Shown here: positions 59,639-64,000 of the stretch, in pieces
How the letters are laid out: each line of letters opens with the position of its first letter
Position numbering within the stretch: position 1 is the first letter of the stretch
Made by a program: the position numbers and the translations under genes
Notes under the pieces: model-generated
Seen by the model: only the letters and a program-made list of their open reading frames with translations
What the model was told of the DNA's origin: nothing
Databases searched by the model: none
NCBI GenBank assembly: GCA_963717135.1
Contig: CAVQVN010000006.1
Coordinates: 1-64,000, forward strand
DNA from: UBA4744 sp963717135
Lineage (GTDB): Bacteria; Actinomycetota; Acidimicrobiia; Spongiisociales; UBA4744
Reading direction: 5' to 3'
DNA length: 64,000 nucleotides

Positions 59639-60880
59639 GTGAAGATCCGGTCAATCGACGAAATCGACGTTTATGGCAAGCGAGTCCTGCTCAGGGTCGA
59701 CATCAACTCGCCCATCGACCTGGCAACCGGCAAGATCAGGGACGACAATCGACTGCGGATGAGCTTGCCGACCATCCGCGACCTGTCGGCAGCGGGGGCA
59801 ATCCTGGTGATGATCGCCCATCAGGGCGACACCCTCGACTATCACAACCTGGTCCCGCTCGAGGAACACGCCCTCTTGCTTTCCGAGATGCTGAAACGTC
59901 CGGTGGCGTATATCGACGACGTAGCCGGACCGGCGGCCCGCGACGCCATCTGCCGGTTGGAGCCCGGAGCGATCCTGCTGCTCGACAACCTCCGCTTCTT
60001 GACCGAGGAGGTCTCGACCTTCGAGAACGCAGTCAAGCTGTCTGCGGGGGAGATGACCGGCACCTATCTGGTCCGCAACCTCGCACCGTTGTTCGACATC
60101 TACATCAACGATGCCTTCGCAGCCGCCCACCGGAACGCCCCTTCCATGGTGGCCTTTCAGGAACTGCTTCCCACGGCCGGTGGCCGCCTCCTGGTAGCGG
60201 AACTCGAAGCTCTGTCCGGAGTGGCCGAACACCCCGGTCGACCATGTGTATTCGCGCTCGGTGGTCTGAAGATCTCGGATGCCTTCTCGATGATGCGCAA
60301 GGTACTGGCAGAAGGTGTCGCCGACGTGGTGCTCACCTCGGGAATCACCGGCCAGGTGATGCTGATGGCGGGCGGCACCAAACTGGGCGAGCCATCGGAA
60401 AGGTTCATCCGCGACCGGTCCCTCGACGCCTTTCTCGCCCCGGCTGCGGAATATCTGGCCACGTACCCGGACAAAATCCGGCTTCCGGTCGATGTCGCCT
60501 ATGACGACGGAGGAACCCGGGCAGAACTGAAGATAGGTGAGCTTCCCGCACCTGCCCCCATCATCGACATAGGTACGGAGACCATTGATGATTACTGCCG
60601 GGTAATCGCTTCGGCGGCCACCATCTTCGTCAACGGTCCGGCCGGGGTCTACGAGTCCGAAGTGGGGTCAAGAGGGACCCGGGAGCTCTGGTCGGCGATT
60701 GCTGCCGCAGGCGGCTACTCGGTGATCGGGGGCGGAGACACCGTGGCGAGTGCCCGCCGGTTTGTCGACCTGAACGACATCGGTTTTGTCTCTACCGGCG
60801 GCGGAGCGCTGATCAGGTATCTGAGCGGGCAGCCACTTCCCCTCCTGGAGGCTATGGAGAAGGCGGCGAGTCTCCCGTGA
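59639..60880 (+). CDS. pgk: archaeal-type phosphoglycerate kinase
   Basis: 413 residues. VLLRVDINSPIDLATGKIRDDNRLRMSLPTI (substrate Asn/Asp/Arg), AHQGDTLDYHNLVPLEEHA, LLDNLRFLTEE, YINDAFAAAHRNAPSMVAF, and the C-terminal nucleotide motif VIGGGDTVASA. The HQG and L-E-E-H-A segments match the archaeal PGK branch more than bacterial PGKs (SHLGRP). It makes ATP and 3-phosphoglycerate from the product of the gene before it. GTG start with AGGAGGACAA. The last bases overlap the next gene (GTGA). Confidence 0.88.
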   Translation: MKIRSIDEIDVYGKRVLLRVDINSPIDLATGKIRDDNRLRMSLPTIRDLSAAGAILVMIAHQGDTLDYHNLVPLEEHALLLSEMLKRPVAYIDDVAGPAARDAICRLEPGAILLLDNLRFLTEEVSTFENAVKLSAGEMTGTYLVRNLAPLFDIYINDAFAAAHRNAPSMVAFQELLPTAGGRLLVAELEALSGVAEHPGRPCVFALGGLKISDAFSMMRKVLAEGVADVVLTSGITGQVMLMAGGTKLGEPSERFIRDRSLDAFLAPAAEYLATYPDKIRLPVDVAYDDGGTRAELKIGELPAPAPIIDIGTETIDDYCRVIASAATIFVNGPAGVYESEVGSRGTRELWSAIAAAGGYSVIGGGDTVASARRFVDLNDIGFVSTGGGALIRYLSGQPLPLLEAMEKAASLP

Positions 60881-61386
60881 ACGAGGATCACACGTTGTCG
60901 AGCATGGCGATTGACGCGGCCCGAGCGGCGTTCCTACGCGACGACAACTACTACGGCTGCGCGGAAAGCACGCTGGTAGCCCTGCAAACGGTCTTTGGTC
61001 TGGAAAACCCGGGAGATTCGTCGGCAGCCATGGCGCTCAACGGAGGAATCGCCTATTCGGGCGGCATGTGCGGAGCCATCAGCGGGGCGGCAATGGCTCT
61101 GGGAATGCTGGCCGAAAGCCGCCTCGACGATCACAAGCAAGCCAAACGAACGGCTCGTCTTCTCACCCAGCAACTAATCGCCGACTTCGAGACCGAGTTC
61201 GGATCCTCCGACTGCCGGGATCTGATCAATTATCAGATCTCGATCCCCGCCCAACACGACGCCTTCATTGCCAGCAACGTTTGGCGGACCACCTGTATGC
61301 GGCAAATCGAGTTCTCAGTGGAGTACCTGGCCTCCCTGGCAGACGGGGCGGTATGGAACCAGAGACTGGACGCCCTCGACGTCTGA
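60877..61386 (+). CDS. C_GCAxxG_C_C family protein
   Basis: 169 residues with the family-defining cysteines: YYGCAESTLVALQ (G-C-A-x-x-x), GGMCGAISGAAMALG, SSDCRDL and TTCMRQIEFSVEYLASL. The family is defined by this pattern, probably a metal or redox site, and has no established function; members often sit next to redox or sugar metabolism genes. Overlaps the pgk stop, so translation is coupled. Confidence 0.85.
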   Translation: MNEDHTLSSMAIDAARAAFLRDDNYYGCAESTLVALQTVFGLENPGDSSAAMALNGGIAYSGGMCGAISGAAMALGMLAESRLDDHKQAKRTARLLTQQLIADFETEFGSSDCRDLINYQISIPAQHDAFIASNVWRTTCMRQIEFSVEYLASLADGAVWNQRLDALDV

Positions 61387-61393
61387 AACTCCT

Positions 61394-61446
61394 CCGTTCT
61401 TGCGTCAATCACCGAGTCGTCACGCAGGAAATCGACGCAAGAACGG
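61394..61446. repeat. dispersed ~50-bp palindromic element, copy 3
   Basis: Perfect 13-bp arms CCGTTCTTGCGTC (61394-61406) and GACGCAAGAACGG (61434-61446). Same size and arm pattern (GTTYTKGCGTC) as copies 1 and 2, with a different loop. Between the C_GCAxxG gene and the cupin gene. Confidence 0.65.
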
Positions 61447-61495
61447 GAAAGCCCCCTCTCTTGCCGCTCGATGCGGCCGGGACTATCGTCAATAC

Positions 61496-61512
61496 TCGAT
61501 AATCGATTTTCC
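61496..61512 (+). promoter_or_regulatory. possible operator upstream of the cupin gene
   Basis: CTCGATAATCGATTTTCC contains the CGATAATCG core also present upstream of 57497 and of the PPDK-like gene; 30 bp before the TTG start. Confidence 0.3.
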
Positions 61513-61541
61513 GTGGATTCGTCGAGTTTCGGAGGCCCGAA

Positions 61542-61910
61542 TTGGAACTGAGAGCCGTAACCAGAGATGAAGCGCGGGTCTACAGACTGCCGGGGAGGGA
61601 CTGGTTCCACTACATCGGACCCGAGATCAACGGGGCGGCGAACCTCACAATCGGGTACTCGGTGTTTCCGGCGAACTCCGCCCCCGAAGGGCATGTCCAC
61701 CCCACCCAGGAGGAATGCATCTACATCATCTCGGGGCGAGGCGAGTTGGTAACCCCTGCGGGGACGGCCGTCCTGGAGCCGGGCACATGCGTCTATATCC
61801 CGGTCGGTCTCCACCATCAAACCGTCTCGCACGGCCCCGATCCGCTCGAAATGGTCACGTCGTTCTCTCCCCCCGTGGTCCCCGGATCGTACGAAGAGGA
61901 TGACGAGTAG
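61542..61910 (+). CDS. cupin-domain protein
   Basis: 122 residues. Cupin motif 1 GHVHPTQEECIYIISGRGEL (His, His, Glu ligands) and motif 2 PVGLHHQTVSHG give a single metal-binding beta-barrel. Could be an epimerase, isomerase or ligand sensor for the sugar handled by the operon. TTG start with GGAGG 7 nt upstream. A 21-bp gap separates it from the transketolase subunit. Confidence 0.85.
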   Translation: MELRAVTRDEARVYRLPGRDWFHYIGPEINGAANLTIGYSVFPANSAPEGHVHPTQEECIYIISGRGELVTPAGTAVLEPGTCVYIPVGLHHQTVSHGPDPLEMVTSFSPPVVPGSYEEDDE

Positions 61911-61931
61911 GGAACACCGAAGGGAGCGTTG

Positions 61932-62804
61932 ATGAACCAGACCCTTTCCGAGTACAGCACTGCCGACCTCGCCGACCTCGCCCGCCAAGCCCGGATCCAT
62001 ATCCTCAGAGCAGTTGCCCATGCTAAGGGTGGTCATGTAGGCGGGCCCTACTCGGCTGCGGACATGCTGGCGGCTCTCTACTTCCGCGTGCTCAACATTC
62101 GGCCCGATGAGCCCGATTGGCCGGACCGCGACCGCTTTGTGCTCTCCAAGGGCCACAGCTCAATAGCGCTCTATGCGATCCTGGCCCTGCGTGGCTACTT
62201 CCCGGTTGAGGAGCTGCTGACCTTCGACGCAATCAACTCGAGACTGCAGGGTCACCCCGACATGACGGTCACCCCGGGAATCGACATGTCCTCGGGTTCG
62301 CTGGGACTGGGTTTCGCCGGTGCCCTCGGTATTGCCCTCGGGGCCCGCGCCAAGCAACAGAGCTTCACTACCTACGTCATGTTGGGCGATGGCGAATGCA
62401 ACGAGGGCATTGTCTGGGAGGGAGCTCACGTCGCCAATCGTTATGCGCTCGACAACCTCATAGCCATCGTGGACCACAACAAACTCCAACAGTTTGGCTG
62501 GCGAGGAGAGACCACGGCAGAACGGATCACCCCCTACACGGGAACACAGCTGGCCGATCGCTGGAAGGCCTTTGGCTGGCATGTCCTGGAGGTGGACGGC
62601 CACGACATCCAGGCCTTTCTCGACACCATGGACGAGGCCAAGGCCGTCGAAGGCAGCCCGGTGGCCGTGATTGCCCACACGGTCAAAGGCAAGGGCGTTT
62701 CGTATATGGAGGGCGACTACACATGGCACAGCAAGGTGCCGACCGAGGAGGAGTTCGCCATTGCCATGAAGGAACTCGGCGCCGAGGCGGGAGGGACGGC
62801 ATGA
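61932..62804 (+). CDS. transketolase, N-terminal (thiamine-binding) subunit
   Basis: 290 residues, the first half of a split transketolase: HAKGGHVGGPYSAADMLAAL, VLSKGHSSIALYAIL (His), GSLGLGFAGALGIALG, and the ThDP motif GDGECNEGIVWEGA...DHNKLQQFG. GGGAG precedes ATG 61932; a TTG 3 nt earlier is also possible. The stop overlaps the ATG of the other half (ATGA). Split transketolases often act in special sugar pathways (e.g. apulose-4-phosphate or sulfosugars) besides the pentose phosphate pathway. Confidence 0.92.
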   Translation: MNQTLSEYSTADLADLARQARIHILRAVAHAKGGHVGGPYSAADMLAALYFRVLNIRPDEPDWPDRDRFVLSKGHSSIALYAILALRGYFPVEELLTFDAINSRLQGHPDMTVTPGIDMSSGSLGLGFAGALGIALGARAKQQSFTTYVMLGDGECNEGIVWEGAHVANRYALDNLIAIVDHNKLQQFGWRGETTAERITPYTGTQLADRWKAFGWHVLEVDGHDIQAFLDTMDEAKAVEGSPVAVIAHTVKGKGVSYMEGDYTWHSKVPTEEEFAIAMKELGAEAGGTA

Positions 62805-63742
62805 CCACGCTCACCTCCGGCAAGGCCCTGCGGGTCGCCTTTGGGGAAACCATCGCCGAACTGGCCCGAACAGACCCCCGAATCGTCGTGCTCGACGGAG
62901 ACACCGGCAGCTCGACCCGCACCGACATTTTCGAGAACGAACATCCCGAACGTTTCTTCCAGATGGGCATCACCGAGCAGAACATGCTGGGGATGGCGGC
63001 CGGAATGGCCACCCTGGGGTTAATACCGATCGTCAGCACGTTCTCGTGTTTCATCGTGTCGCGCGCCCACGATTCGATCCGGGTGCTGATCGCCCAACCC
63101 AAGCTGAACGTCAAGCTGATGGGCGGCTACGCCGGCCTGCTGGCCGGAATGACGGGCAAGACCCACCTGATGTTCGACGACATCTCCATCATGCGGGCGA
63201 TGGCCAACATGACGGTGGTGGCGCCCGTCGATGAGATCGAGACCCGGCAAGCTCTGGCGGCCATCATCGACTATCCGGGGCCGGTGTACTTCCGCCTGAC
63301 CCGCCCGAACTCACCCATACTGTTCGACGACTCATACCGATTCGAAGTCGGTCGGACCGTCACCGTCCGCCCGGGCACCGACGTCACTGTGTTCGGAACC
63401 GGCACCCAGACCGCCCGGGCGTTTGAGGCCGCCGAGATCCTGGCCCGGGAGGGCATCAGCGTGCATCTGATTCACGTTCCGACCATCAAGCCGCTAGATG
63501 TTGAAGCGGTGGTGAACGGCGCGGCTCAAACCGGCCGGGTGATGACCACCGAAGAACACACGATCGTCGGCGGTTTGGGCGGCGCCATCGCCGAAGCTCT
63601 GTCCGAACACTCCCCCACCCCGCTGAGACGTCATGGCCTCCAAGATGTGTTTGGGGAATCGGGCCCTAACGACGCCCTCCTGGACAAATACGGCATATCG
63701 ATAGAGAAGACGGCAGAGGCAATACGAGGATTCCTCAGCTAG
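62801..63742 (+). CDS. transketolase, C-terminal subunit
   Basis: 313 residues: pyrimidine-binding domain (LDGDTGSSTRTDIFENEHPERFFQMGITEQNMLGMAAGMATLG, with the catalytic Glu in GITEQN), PVYFRLTRPNSP, and the C-terminal domain (ATIKPLDVEAVV-type end, TEEHTIVGGLGGAIAEALSE). Pairs with the preceding subunit; the ATG lies in its stop codon, with GGGAGG upstream. The two-subunit enzyme transfers C2 units between sugars. Confidence 0.92.
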   Translation: MTTLTSGKALRVAFGETIAELARTDPRIVVLDGDTGSSTRTDIFENEHPERFFQMGITEQNMLGMAAGMATLGLIPIVSTFSCFIVSRAHDSIRVLIAQPKLNVKLMGGYAGLLAGMTGKTHLMFDDISIMRAMANMTVVAPVDEIETRQALAAIIDYPGPVYFRLTRPNSPILFDDSYRFEVGRTVTVRPGTDVTVFGTGTQTARAFEAAEILAREGISVHLIHVPTIKPLDVEAVVNGAAQTGRVMTTEEHTIVGGLGGAIAEALSEHSPTPLRRHGLQDVFGESGPNDALLDKYGISIEKTAEAIRGFLS

Positions 63743-63777
63743 CACACGCGACCGGCCCGGCCCGGAAAGGATGAGAA

Positions 63778-64000
63778 ATGTCCACAGACATGTTCAGGCT
63801 CGATGGGAAAGTGGCCTTCATCCCCGGGGGCAGCGGCGGCATCGGGTCCACCCTGGCGGCGGGCATTTGTGACGCCGGCGCCCAACTGGCGATTGTCGAC
63901 CGGGACGGAGATGGATTGGCCAGAACCTGCAGTCGCCTGAGCCTCACGGGCGCCCACCCTCTGGCCATCGCCGCCGATCTCACGAAAAAAGAAGAGGCCG
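63778..64000 (+). CDS. short-chain dehydrogenase/reductase, cut by the window end
   Basis: Only the first 74 codons are present: MSTDMFRLDGKVAFIPGGSGGIGSTLAAGICDAGAQLAIVDRD, the NAD(P) Rossmann motif of the SDR family (G-G-S-G-G-I-G) with Asp after beta-2, suggesting NAD preference. AAAGGATG precedes the ATG. Same strand, 35 bp after the transketolase, so probably the next step of the pathway. Confidence 0.88.
   Translation, partial: MSTDMFRLDGKVAFIPGGSGGIGSTLAAGICDAGAQLAIVDRDGDGLARTCSRLSLTGAHPLAIAADLTKKEEA

Overview
The window is high-GC bacterial chromosome with dense gene packing on both strands. A WhiB-family iron-sulfur regulator, a Ddn-like deazaflavin (F420) nitroreductase family protein, a DUF222/HNH (13E12-type) protein, Thr-rich lipoproteins and many GTG/TTG starts point to an actinobacterium. 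Acidimicrobiia or a relative is my best guess; this is inference from gene style, not from a marker gene.

Layout. 0-0.6 kb: a WhiB7-like regulator preceded by a leader with its own promoter, a small upstream ORF and an attenuator hairpin. 0.6-10 kb: BrkB/YihY membrane protein, YbaK editing enzyme, decayed lipoprotein genes, a pgi-zwf pair with a HAD-hydrolase stub between them, and a MenC-like enolase-superfamily enzyme. 10-17 kb: a complete NAD-type formate dehydrogenase operon (fdsG-fdsB-fdsA-fdhD) and a threonine/serine dehydratase. 17-37 kb: aceE, esterase, P-loop protein, broken HNH gene, LiaF-like protein, a fadB-like/fadA beta-oxidation pair, macro-domain protein, a PPDK-like enzyme without the PEP barrel, an MBL hydrolase, a cNMP-binding protein and a large class III cyclase/ATPase, then a deazaflavin nitroreductase.

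37.67-54.18 kb is an integrated genomic island. Its ends are 43-bp direct repeats of the 3' half of tRNA-Met; the intact tRNA lies at the right end, overlapped by a (frameshifted) phage-type integrase with an excisionase-like gene. Paired 11-bp-spaced ACGGACAA repeats lie just inside both ends. The island carries an IS110 element. Its striking feature is a series of at least seven related ~110-bp imperfect palindromes, all in the same orientation, that separate small one- or two-gene units (esterase, tyrosine recombinase, CPBP protease, lipoprotein, two nucleotidyltransferases, GNAT acetyltransferase and others). This looks like an integron-type cassette array with non-canonical attC-like sites and a XerC/D-like recombinase, and is the best candidate here for an undescribed system.

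54-64 kb: universal stress protein, GMC oxidoreductase, then a plus-strand operon of an isopropylmalate/tartrate-dehydrogenase-like enzyme, archaeal-type GAPDH, archaeal-type phosphoglycerate kinase, a C_GCAxxG_C_C protein, a cupin, a split transketolase and a short-chain dehydrogenase cut by the window end. Together these could take a sugar phosphate through transketolase to glyceraldehyde-3-phosphate and on to 3-phosphoglycerate.

Single-base frameshifts occur repeatedly in accessory genes but not in the long metabolic genes, which argues for genuine decay, though sequencing indels are not excluded. A dispersed ~50-bp palindromic element occurs three times outside the island.
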